5,702 bases of DNA, taken from contig USPP01000127.1 of the NCBI GenBank assembly GCA_900556615.1, positions 1 through 5,702 of the forward strand, in the 5' to 3' direction. Origin of the DNA: an uncultured Eubacteriales bacterium (GTDB lineage Bacteria > Bacillota > Clostridia > Oscillospirales > CAG-272). Position numbers and translations under genes: made by a program. The notes beneath the pieces are model-generated. The model searched no databases, had not been told where the DNA came from, and saw only the letters and a list, made by a program, of their open reading frames with translations. Of the stretch, positions 1 through 5,673 are shown piece after piece (position 1 is the stretch's first letter; every line of letters begins with the position of its first letter).

Positions 1-79
1 ATTTGTGAAGGTTGACGGAATAGATGCAAGCAAATGCGCAATAAAGGCGTTAGCTGTGCACCCGGCGGTATTGCCCTAA
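1..79 (-). repeat. Dispersed intergenic repeat, copy B (partial, runs off left edge)
   Basis: Read on the minus strand from position 79 leftwards, this begins TTAGGGCAATACCGCCGGGT. It aligns without gaps for about 52 bases to the repeat read leftwards from 3456 (about 32 of 52 identical by eye; shared blocks GATACCG/AATACCG, ACGCC and GCGCAT). Its first 20 bases also match the right-edge copy at 5674 in 17 places. I infer a dispersed, non-autonomous intergenic element whose other end lies outside the window. The plus strand is open in one frame from position 2 to a TAA at 77-79, so the 3' end of a gene entering from the left cannot be excluded. Homology to the two other non-coding copies makes a repeat more likely. 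Confidence 0.5.
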
Positions 80-114
80 TGCAGCAACAGCTAAAACCTA
101 AAATGTAAAAGCCA

Positions 115-140
115 AACCGACCGGGTCATGAGTCCGGGTT
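115..140 (-). terminator. Weak candidate terminator hairpin downstream of melA
   Basis: About 35 nt past the melA stop, the minus strand can form an imperfect stem. AACC and GAC on one side pair with GTC and GGTT on the other, with a bulge, or alternatively CCGG pairs with CCGG. The T-rich stretch that follows (TGGCTTTT, then ACATTTT) is offset from the stem rather than an uninterrupted run. Position suits a melA terminator, but the fold is weak. Confidence 0.25.
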
Positions 141-174
141 ACCACGTAATTCGACAGCTTTTTTTATGCAGAAT

Positions 175-1497
175 TTAGATAAACCTCGGTAAATACTCTC
201 CGTGAGCTTCAATCAGCTCGTCAACCATTTTTACAATAGTGTCGATATCCAGTTCGGAGGAAGTATGAGGATCGAGCATGGCAGCGAGGTACACGTCGCT
301 TCTCTTATGGCTTCTTGCCGCCTCAATCGTCATAAGCTGGGTATTGATATTTGTCATATTAAGCGCTGCGCACTGCACCGGCAGCTTTCCGACGCGAGTG
401 GGATGTACACCTGTTCCGTCAACAAGACAGGGAACCTCCACACACGCCTCCTCCGGAAAATCGGAAATCAAGTGACCTGTATTCAGCACATTCCCTCCGA
501 TTTTGTAGGGCGTGCCGGTGACAATCGATTCCATAATATAGGAACCGTATTCACCGCTTCTGTTATGGGGCTTTACGGTGCCCTCCTTAAGCTTCTCATG
601 TTCTTCCTTCCATGCGGCAATCTGATTCACACAGCGGCGCGGATACTCGTCAAGCGGTATATTGTGTCTTTCGATCAGCTCTGGATATTTACTCTTGATA
701 AACCAATTGTTATACTCGGAATTATGCTCGCTGGATTCGGTACAGTAGTATCCGAGGCGGTCTATATAGGTAAATCGGATCTGATCCTTAAATTCCTTAT
801 CCGTAAGGAGCTTTTCCTTTGCGCGCCGGCGGATTTCAGGGTATAAATCGTTCCCGTTCTTATCTTTAATTTCAAGAAGCCACGCCATATGATTGATTCC
901 GGCGATAAGCTCCTTTCGTCCTTCTTTATATTCTCCCATTCCGACCTCGTCGAGTACGGTAGAGGAGCAGCACTGAACGGAATGACAGAGTCCTACCGTA
1001 TGAGGGAAAGCATAACGCTGAATATATCCTGTCAGCATTGCCATAGGGTTGACATAATTCAGAAACCAGGCGTCGGGACAAACCTCGTTCATATCGTCGG
1101 CAAAGCCCTCTACAACGGGAATGGTGCGAAGCGCACGCATGATTCCGCCGATTCCGAGTGTATCGGCAATTGTCTGGCGGAGTCCGTATTTTTTCGGTAT
1201 TTCAAAGTCAATAACGGTGCATGGCTCATAGCCTCCGACCTGGATAGCGTTTACGACAAAATCGGCACCTTTCAGAGCCGCTTTTCGGTTTTCAACTCCG
1301 AGATAAGAAGTGATTTTTCCGTGTTTTCCCATCGATTCATTCATTTTTCCGAGGATATCGGCGCTTTCGGAAAGACGAATCGGATCTATATCGTAAAGAG
1401 CAAATTCCGAATCGCGGAGCGCCTCACTGCAAAGACAGTCACCGATGATATTGCGGACAAATACAGTACTTCCCGCCCCCATAAATGTGATTTTCAT
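175..1497 (-). CDS. melA: NAD+-dependent alpha-galactosidase, glycoside hydrolase family 4
   Basis: Cytoplasmic GH4 enzyme that hydrolyses alpha-galactosides such as melibiose by a redox-assisted mechanism using NAD+ and a divalent metal (family knowledge). The 440 residues follow E. coli MelA (451 aa) closely from memory. Seen here: the nucleotide-binding start MKITFMGAGSTVFV (residues 1-14), QVGGYEPCTV (86-95), ADTLGIGGIMRALRTIP (111-127), NYVNPMAM (147-154), the family signature GLCHSVQ (169-175) whose Cys171 is the expected metal ligand, AGINHMA with His203 as second ligand (199-205), RLGYYCTESSEH carrying the likely catalytic tyrosine (247-258), and MLDPHT (407-412). The ATG at 1497 is chosen because AAGGA lies about 7 nt upstream and homologues start here. 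The longer frame to 1590 runs through the leader and promoter. No melibiose transporter is in the window. The CHSV signature favours alpha-galactosidase over glucosidase or glucuronidase members of GH4. Confidence 0.94.
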   Translation of the reverse strand: MKITFMGAGSTVFVRNIIGDCLCSEALRDSEFALYDIDPIRLSESADILGKMNESMGKHGKITSYLGVENRKAALKGADFVVNAIQVGGYEPCTVIDFEIPKKYGLRQTIADTLGIGGIMRALRTIPVVEGFADDMNEVCPDAWFLNYVNPMAMLTGYIQRYAFPHTVGLCHSVQCCSSTVLDEVGMGEYKEGRKELIAGINHMAWLLEIKDKNGNDLYPEIRRRAKEKLLTDKEFKDQIRFTYIDRLGYYCTESSEHNSEYNNWFIKSKYPELIERHNIPLDEYPRRCVNQIAAWKEEHEKLKEGTVKPHNRSGEYGSYIMESIVTGTPYKIGGNVLNTGHLISDFPEEACVEVPCLVDGTGVHPTRVGKLPVQCAALNMTNINTQLMTIEAARSHKRSDVYLAAMLDPHTSSELDIDTIVKMVDELIEAHGEYLPRFI

Positions 1498-1513
1498 ACT
1501 AAATCCTTTCTTA

Positions 1514-1549
1514 TACGGCAAATTTGCGGATATCCGCGACGCCGTACGG
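1514..1549 (-). promoter_or_regulatory. Cluster of palindromes in the melA leader (candidate operator or RNA structure)
   Basis: Between the melA promoter and its ribosome binding site lie a perfect 12-bp palindrome GCGGATATCCGC (1526-1537), an overlapping perfect 10-bp palindrome GCAAATTTGC (1518-1527), and CCGTACGG (1542-1549). TACGGC (1514-1519) and GCCGTA (1541-1546) form an outer inverted repeat around the first two. The position just downstream of the start of transcription suits a repressor operator that would couple melA to its sugar. A hairpin acting on the mRNA is the alternative. No specific regulator family can be assigned. Confidence 0.45.
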
Positions 1550-1561
1550 TTAGCTAATATA

Positions 1562-1590
1562 ATAATATACTCCGAGAGGATTTTTTTCAA
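1562..1590 (-). promoter_or_regulatory. Predicted sigma-A-type promoter of melA
   Basis: On the minus strand TTGAAA (1585-1590) is followed by a 17-bp spacer and TATTAT (1562-1567), within an A-tract and AT-rich surround. Transcription would start near 1555, leaving a leader of about 55-60 nt that contains the palindrome cluster. This indicates melA can be transcribed independently of the upstream dehydrogenase gene. Confidence 0.65.
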
Positions 1591-1633
1591 GCATCAAATG
1601 TTAGTTTTATTTGTCATAATGTTGGATTTTACA

Positions 1634-2752
1634 TTACCCAAACAGTGCGCGGAGAATTTCCTCGGCATCGCCGTCATCGATTACAGCGGGAGAATTTTTA
1701 TAATTTTTTGCTCCGGACGCCGCTGCTGCCAGCTGTAAAAGTTCCTCCTCGGTAAGAGAAAGATTTATGTCGGAAAGCGCGGGAATCACCTCGGCTATCA
1801 GATCCGGGGAAGCTCCGATGTATTCCGCAAAATGTTCAATACGTTCTTTTCCGTAAGGAATTTTCATATTGTATTCGGTATATTTTCCAGTGAAGGCTCC
1901 GCAGGCAAAGCCGTGCGGAATCCCATACCGAATTGACAATCCGTAACCAAGAGGATGAGTAAATCCTGTTCCGGTGATCATGATTGCTCTTCCGCCGTAT
2001 GCGGCGCCCTCAAGCATTGTCAAACGGGTTTCGGAAGACAGTCCGGCAGCGTCGTTTTCGTTTGGAATAAAGTCATTTGAAACGAGTGCCCGCCATATAA
2101 TGCGTCCTCCTTCAAGCGCGTCATGCTCCGATTCCGGCGTGGATTTCGGAGACAGAAAGGATTCGTAGCAATGGCAAAAAGCGTCAATTGCGGTACTTAT
2201 AGTATAGTTTCTGTTCAGGGTTTTAAGATACCGCGGATCGAGAAAGGCACAGAGAGGAAGCACGGCGGAAGAAGAGAAGGATTTCTTTTTCAAGTCCCCG
2301 GTTTCATCTTTTACTGTCATAACGGCAGTAGCGTTTACCTCGCTCCCGGTTCCCGCAGTAAGAGGCACCGTATAAACGGGCAGTGCGTCGGTCACCTTTC
2401 CCGGAGCAAGAAGCTCATCGTCGCTGAGCTCGGGAGCCATGGCAAACACCGCCGCTGCCTTCGCCGCATCGAGCGGAGAGCCGCCTCCGATTCCGATAAC
2501 AAGCTCCGCTCCAAAATCATGTCCCAGCTTACCCGCTTCCCGGCAGGAATCGGAAAGCGGATTCTCCGTTATACCGTTATAAACGATAAATTCAGTTCCT
2601 GCCTCGGTGAGTACATCCGTGATATCGGAAAGCGCTCCGCTCTTTGCGGCAGAGCTTTTTCCGGTAACGATAAGGCATTTGGATGGAATCGCCAACGCGG
2701 AAAGATTTTCTTTCACACAATTTACGCCTTTGAAGATCGTCGTTTTTTTCAT
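1634..2752 (-). CDS. Iron-containing alcohol dehydrogenase family protein
   Basis: A 372-residue group III (metal-dependent) alcohol dehydrogenase, expected to be a cytoplasmic NAD(P)-linked oxidoreductase interconverting an alcohol and an aldehyde or ketone; its substrate cannot be told from sequence. Visible: the nucleotide-binding loop GIGGGSPLDAAKA (about residues 87-99), the second loop TAGTGSEVN (132-140), and all four metal ligands seen in E. coli FucO, namely Asp190 and His194 in AIDAFCHCYES, His266 in THPLG and His280 in GIPHG. The 4- and 14-residue spacings match FucO (196/200 and 263/277). Length is normal. The ATG at 2752 is preferred because GAAAGGA ends 8 nt upstream; the TTG two codons earlier would sit only about 2 nt from that site. 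It lies 136 nt upstream of melA, which has its own promoter, so an operon is possible but not required. Butanol or propanediol dehydrogenase-like roles are equally possible. Confidence 0.9.
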   Translation of the reverse strand: MKKTTIFKGVNCVKENLSALAIPSKCLIVTGKSSAAKSGALSDITDVLTEAGTEFIVYNGITENPLSDSCREAGKLGHDFGAELVIGIGGGSPLDAAKAAAVFAMAPELSDDELLAPGKVTDALPVYTVPLTAGTGSEVNATAVMTVKDETGDLKKKSFSSSAVLPLCAFLDPRYLKTLNRNYTISTAIDAFCHCYESFLSPKSTPESEHDALEGGRIIWRALVSNDFIPNENDAAGLSSETRLTMLEGAAYGGRAIMITGTGFTHPLGYGLSIRYGIPHGFACGAFTGKYTEYNMKIPYGKERIEHFAEYIGASPDLIAEVIPALSDINLSLTEEELLQLAAAASGAKNYKNSPAVIDDGDAEEILRALFG

Positions 2753-2786
2753 AAACAATGTCCTTTCGGTTGATTATCATGCTTTG

Positions 2787-2815
2787 ATTATATTCCGATA
2801 TCGAAAAAAAATCAA
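2787..2815 (-). promoter_or_regulatory. Predicted promoter of the iron alcohol dehydrogenase gene
   Basis: On the minus strand TTGATT (2810-2815), a 17-bp spacer and a perfect TATAAT (2787-2792) form a strong sigma-A-type promoter about 35 nt upstream of the ATG at 2752. The spacer contains the palindrome CGATATCG (2796-2803), extendable to 14 bp with one mismatched pair (2793-2806), which could be an operator. The promoter is back-to-back with that of csoR: the two -35 boxes are 19 bp apart. Confidence 0.7.
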
Positions 2816-2834
2816 TATTTACATTGAAAAAAGC

Positions 2835-2863
2835 TTGACAAATACCCACGGGGGGTATATAAT
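2835..2863 (+). promoter_or_regulatory. Consensus promoter of csoR
   Basis: TTGACA (2835-2840), exactly 17 bp, then TATAAT (2858-2863): both hexamers are perfect consensus. Transcription would begin near 2870, giving a leader of about 36 nt. The AGGAG ribosome binding site at 2894-2898 sits 7 nt before the ATG at 2906. A promoter this strong is usually held down by a repressor, and the spacer carries a CsoR-type operator. Confidence 0.85.
2842..2858 (+). promoter_or_regulatory. CsoR-type operator inside the csoR promoter spacer
   Basis: ATACCCACGGGGGGTAT is a 17-bp dyad (ATACCC, 5 bp, GGGTAT; the central C and G also pair) occupying the spacer between -35 and -10 and touching the first base of the -10 box. 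It resembles the G/C-rich CsoR operators known from Bacillus copZA (TACCC...GGGGGTA type). Bound apo-CsoR would block RNA polymerase, and copper(I) would release it, giving copper-inducible autoregulation. Inference from sequence resemblance and position. Confidence 0.75.
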
Positions 2864-2905
2864 GAGAGAGAAAAAGCGAATAATAATCCTGACAGGAGAA
2901 AAACG

Positions 2906-3199
2906 ATGGAAAAGAACTGCTGCCGAAAAAAGCTTCGTCCGGAGGAAGAAAAAAAGATGCTGATCAATCGTCTTTGCCGTATGGAAGGTCAAATACGGGG
3001 AATACGAAGCATGCTTGAGGGTGACGCTTACTGTATTGATATCATAACTCAGACTGCCGCTGTTGTCTCGGCGCTCGGAAGCTTTAACAAAGAGCTTCTT
3101 GCCGCGCATATCCGCTCCTGCGTTACTGAAGATATCAAAGACGGCGGAACCGAAAAAACAGACGAGCTGATCGAAATAATAGGAAGACTTGTCAGATAA
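2906..3199 (+). CDS. csoR: CsoR family copper-sensing transcriptional repressor
   Basis: A 97-residue all-helical DUF156 repressor. Family members bind DNA as tetramers and release it on binding Cu(I). Seen: the helix-1 signature NRLCRMEGQIRGIRSMLE (21-38), then the metal-site triad Cys43, His68 and Cys72, with the same 25- and 4-residue spacings as Mycobacterium CsoR (C36-H61-C65). Tyr42 before the first Cys also matches. This Cys-His-Cys pattern indicates Cu(I) rather than the His-rich Ni/Co (RcnR), formaldehyde (FrmR) or sulfide (CstR) branches. Extra cysteines occur at 5, 6 and 24; the outer-sphere Glu81 equivalent falls on Leu88, next to Glu87. The ATG follows AGGAG by 7 nt. The gene is monocistronic here: no copZ, copA or other metal transporter is adjacent, so targets would be elsewhere. 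Divergent to the alcohol dehydrogenase gene. Confidence 0.92.
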   Translation: MEKNCCRKKLRPEEEKKMLINRLCRMEGQIRGIRSMLEGDAYCIDIITQTAAVVSALGSFNKELLAAHIRSCVTEDIKDGGTEKTDELIEIIGRLVR

Positions 3200-3225
3200 A
3201 AGAATGCTGCTAAAGAATGTGCTAA

Positions 3226-3341
3226 TGTTAAGGAATCACTGAATAAGCTGTCAACAGATCTTTCGGACAGATGGATTGCCCGGCAAGGCAAAAATCATCT
3301 CGGAAATCTGCATAGCCGATTGCTTCAGAGATTCCTTAACA
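3226..3341. repeat. 116-bp foldback (MITE-like) element with 12-bp perfect inverted termini
   Basis: TGTTAAGGAATC (3226-3237) and GATTCCTTAACA (3330-3341) are perfect inverted repeats. Counting inward they stay paired through CTGAA/TTCAG with one mismatch (17 of 18). The interior also folds: CAGAT near 3254 pairs with ATCTG near 3308, an AGATG/CATCT block follows, and the tip is TTGCC-loop-GGCAA. The whole element could therefore fold as one long imperfect hairpin between convergent csoR and the lipoprotein gene. No clear target-site duplication was found. It may be the left part of a longer unit continuing to 3456. Alternatives are a structured RNA or a large bidirectional terminator, but no U-tract follows. 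Confidence 0.55.
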
Positions 3342-3382
3342 GAAGAAAACAGGCTGCCGGCGTTCTGTCGTTTTCGATAGGT

Positions 3383-3456
3383 AAGGGCAACCGCGCAGTG
3401 ATGACGGTGCAGATGCGCCTTCGGGGCGTCAGCCGTGAATGGTACGGTATCGCCTT
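3383..3456 (-). repeat. Dispersed intergenic repeat, copy A, with its own imperfect hairpin
   Basis: Read on the minus strand from 3456, three bases past the stop of the lipoprotein gene, the sequence starts AAGGCGATACCG and is homologous to copy B at 1-79; AAGGCAATACCG also starts copy C at 5676. The segment is itself imperfectly self-complementary: AAGG...ACCG on one flank matches CGGT...CCTT on the other, ACGG matches CCGT, and CGCC pairs with GGCG around a small loop near 3415-3427. It may act as a terminator-like structure for one or both convergent genes, although no T-run follows. Together with the foldback at 3226-3341 it may be one unit of about 230 bp bounded by TTAAGG-like ends. 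Confidence 0.5.
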
Positions 3457-3459
3457 GCT

Positions 3460-5643
3460 TTATTCCTCCGTATTCTCTTCATATTTGTCATGAATGGTTA
3501 TCCTGTTGAACAGACGGAGCTTTCCGCCTTTGTTGATATAAGAGCTTCCGTTCCACCGCATTACATTGATTGCGGAAACACTTCCGGCATTGACGGTCAG
3601 GAGCGCGTCTCCGAGATTATCGGCACCGACATTTACGATGGATACGCCGGAGGCATGATCGGTTTCAATCAGATGTTTTACTCCATAGGCAAAGGTATTG
3701 TAAACGACGGTATTTTCCGCATTTTCAAGGCGGATGAAGGTACATTCGCTTCTGGTAATCGGAAAAACAAGCTCGAATATTTTATCTTCCTTAACCCAAT
3801 TTGTCAGCCCTCTTGACGAGCAGCGGCAAAGCACGGTTCCGTTTTGCAGACATCCCTCGATAACGCCCCCTTCTCCGCCTAAGGAAATTGATTCCTTATA
3901 ACAGCAGGTAATCAGCTTTTTGATATACGCTTTGTCGCATGAACGGAAATCGATTCCGTAATCGGAGGCGACAAGCGAGCAGTTGACGCAATATACTCCC
4001 TCCGCTTCTCCCCGGATAAGATATCCGGTGCTTTTGCGGTCGGCGGGAGAATTTGTCACGCATACGATACGAATTCCGGACAATCCGGCGTTTTTCCCCA
4101 CAAGAGTGATAAGCGCCGGTGCAGAAACGCCGTATCCGTCTCCGACACCGTAGCGGCAAAGTATAACCGTACCGAGCGCTTTTCCCGACTGATCTCTTGT
4201 CGGAACGGAGGAAGCACCTCTCAACTCAACGCCTGCAGGAACCGAAACAGGTTCGGAAAGAGAATATGTTCCCGCAGGAAGATAGACAACGCCTCCCGTT
4301 CTCCCCGCTTCATCAAGAACTTTCTGAAACTCCGCTGATATATCGCCGAGCATACCGGTTTTCAGAGCGGCGACATAGAGCTTTGCCTTTGGTTTTGTAT
4401 AGCCGACCGAAAGCCGGGGAACCAGCCCCGATACCGGTTGACCGTCGTCGGCAATCTCGCCCTTTCCGGCAGTTTTTCCTTTAAGAGCGACACCGGAAAG
4501 CTTAATTATTCCATTTGAATCGTTCCGAATGCTTTCCAGCCGTCCCTCAATTACACCGTCTGCTATGAGCATTCCCCAACGGTCGTCCATAGCTTCGGCG
4601 CATATGCCGACGGAGCAGTTTCGGATCGAAATACCGGCAAGAGAGCCCGCAAACTCTATCCGTTTCCCCTTTACGATTTTAATTCCGACAGCGCAGTCGG
4701 AGATGTTTAGTCCGGTAAATTCCGTCCATTCAAGATCTCCGAGAACAAGGCCGGTTGTGTTTTTCACGGTATAAACTTCAAGCTTTGTTTCGGAGGGGGC
4801 ATTATATTTTTCGCCGGCGGTCAGCCAGTAACCGTTTCCAATATTGATGTTTTTCCAAGTACCCACGTCCGCCTGATTATATACCTGTGCGCCATGGGAG
4901 AGAAAAGTTCCGTAAAAGTTTTCCACAGTGAGCATTTCATGCGGATTGCTTTCAAAACAGCAAGCACCTATCCCGCGGTATCCGTTGATGACGGTAACAT
5001 TTTTTACCGACGCCAGCATATAACTGTCTCCGATTCCGTTTGTATAAAAGGTATAGGGATATTCTTTGATACCGTCAAGACTTTGTTCGGGATAAAACAC
5101 AGTTAGACCGACCACGCCCGCGCTTCCTCCGATATCGAAAAGCGCTGGCTTTTCAGTACCGGAGGGCTGACAGGCAAGAATCAGCGTACCGTCGGGATAG
5201 CTCTCATGCTCCGGCGGACACCAGTCGCCGTGCAGGGTTGCAAACGACGGAATTTTCAGTCCTTTTTCCAACCGGTATTGACCGGCCGGAAGATAAACGG
5301 TTCCGCCTCCCGCTTTTGCACAGTCGTCAAGCGCCCTTTGAATTGGGTCGGAGGAATCCTTTTTTCCGCTGGAATCCGCGCTGTAAGGGGAATTTGTAAC
5401 GATATAATCTGCTATTACGATATCGTCAGTCGGGAAAACGGTTTCCATAATAGCGGGGCAACGGATATCGTCAGGTCTCGGTACCGACGGAAAAGAAGAA
5501 GATTCTGACGGATCCGACGTTTGATTTCCATCGGTACTCGAGAGCGACTTATCGGCAGTATCTGAGATATCGGGAACAGAGTTTTTTGAGCATCCGCTTA
5601 TCAGAAAGATAACGGAGAAAAGAAAAAGCCAATATGGTTTCAT
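3460..5643 (-). CDS. Secreted lipoprotein with two tandem pectate-lyase-3-type beta-helix modules
   Basis: A 727-residue exported protein. Residues 1-18 form a lipoprotein signal: Lys2, a hydrophobic core, and lipobox ISGC with Cys18 as the predicted lipidated residue. A Ser/Asp/Pro-rich spacer (about 19-58) would lift the rest off the membrane. Two similar modules follow, each opening with the turn typical of the pectate lyase 3 (GH28/GH55-related) right-handed beta-helix family: DPIQRALDDCAKAGGGTVYLPAGQY (99-123), and AEFQKVLDEAGRTGGVVYLPAGTY (437-460). Each is followed by short repeating V/I/G/N-rich strands, such as VKNVTVIN and GLNISDCAVGIKI. Expected role: surface binding or cleavage of a polysaccharide; the substrate is unknown. 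I could not find the GH28 catalytic Asp motifs, so an enzymatic role is unproven. ATG at 5643 has GAGGA 7 nt upstream. Repeats lie 3 nt after the stop and 30 nt before the start. Confidence 0.85.
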   Translation of the reverse strand: MKPYWLFLFSVIFLISGCSKNSVPDISDTADKSLSSTDGNQTSDPSESSSFPSVPRPDDIRCPAIMETVFPTDDIVIADYIVTNSPYSADSSGKKDSSDPIQRALDDCAKAGGGTVYLPAGQYRLEKGLKIPSFATLHGDWCPPEHESYPDGTLILACQPSGTEKPALFDIGGSAGVVGLTVFYPEQSLDGIKEYPYTFYTNGIGDSYMLASVKNVTVINGYRGIGACCFESNPHEMLTVENFYGTFLSHGAQVYNQADVGTWKNINIGNGYWLTAGEKYNAPSETKLEVYTVKNTTGLVLGDLEWTEFTGLNISDCAVGIKIVKGKRIEFAGSLAGISIRNCSVGICAEAMDDRWGMLIADGVIEGRLESIRNDSNGIIKLSGVALKGKTAGKGEIADDGQPVSGLVPRLSVGYTKPKAKLYVAALKTGMLGDISAEFQKVLDEAGRTGGVVYLPAGTYSLSEPVSVPAGVELRGASSVPTRDQSGKALGTVILCRYGVGDGYGVSAPALITLVGKNAGLSGIRIVCVTNSPADRKSTGYLIRGEAEGVYCVNCSLVASDYGIDFRSCDKAYIKKLITCCYKESISLGGEGGVIEGCLQNGTVLCRCSSRGLTNWVKEDKIFELVFPITRSECTFIRLENAENTVVYNTFAYGVKHLIETDHASGVSIVNVGADNLGDALLTVNAGSVSAINVMRWNGSSYINKGGKLRLFNRITIHDKYEENTEE

Positions 5644-5673
5644 GTCGGTTTCCTCGCTTGTTTCGTAAAGTGC

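Noticed and set aside
202..1557. Long plus-strand frames opposite melA (202-846, 889-1557)
   Set aside because: They are antisense shadows of a strongly conserved GH4 gene and show no recognisable protein features.
1498..1590. N-terminal extension of melA to an upstream start at 1590
   Set aside because: The added 31 residues run through the predicted -10 box, palindromes and ribosome binding site. The ATG at 1497 has a good AAGGA and begins exactly at the conserved nucleotide-binding motif.
1617..1636. TAATGT/ACATTA inverted repeat at the end of the dehydrogenase gene as a terminator
   Set aside because: A 6-bp AT-only stem overlapping the stop codon, with no following T-run; too weak to call.
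175..2752. melA and the dehydrogenase as a two-gene operon
   Set aside because: A 136-nt gap containing a good promoter (TTGAAA-17-TATTAT) for melA argues for separate transcription; readthrough remains possible but is not supported.
2753..2758. TTG start for the alcohol dehydrogenase at 2758
   Set aside because: It lies about 2 nt from the GAAAGGA ribosome binding site, too close; the ATG at 2752 is correctly spaced.
2123..2773. Plus-strand frame of 216 codons opposite the dehydrogenase
   Set aside because: Arg/Ser-rich antisense translation overlapping a well-supported gene and its promoter.
2819..3109. Minus-strand frame opposite csoR
   Set aside because: It is antisense to csoR, spans both divergent promoters and shows no recognisable protein motif.
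3439..3816. Plus-strand frame of 125 codons opposite the lipoprotein C-terminus
   Set aside because: Its start lies in the repeat with no good ribosome binding site, and the rest is antisense to the beta-helix gene.
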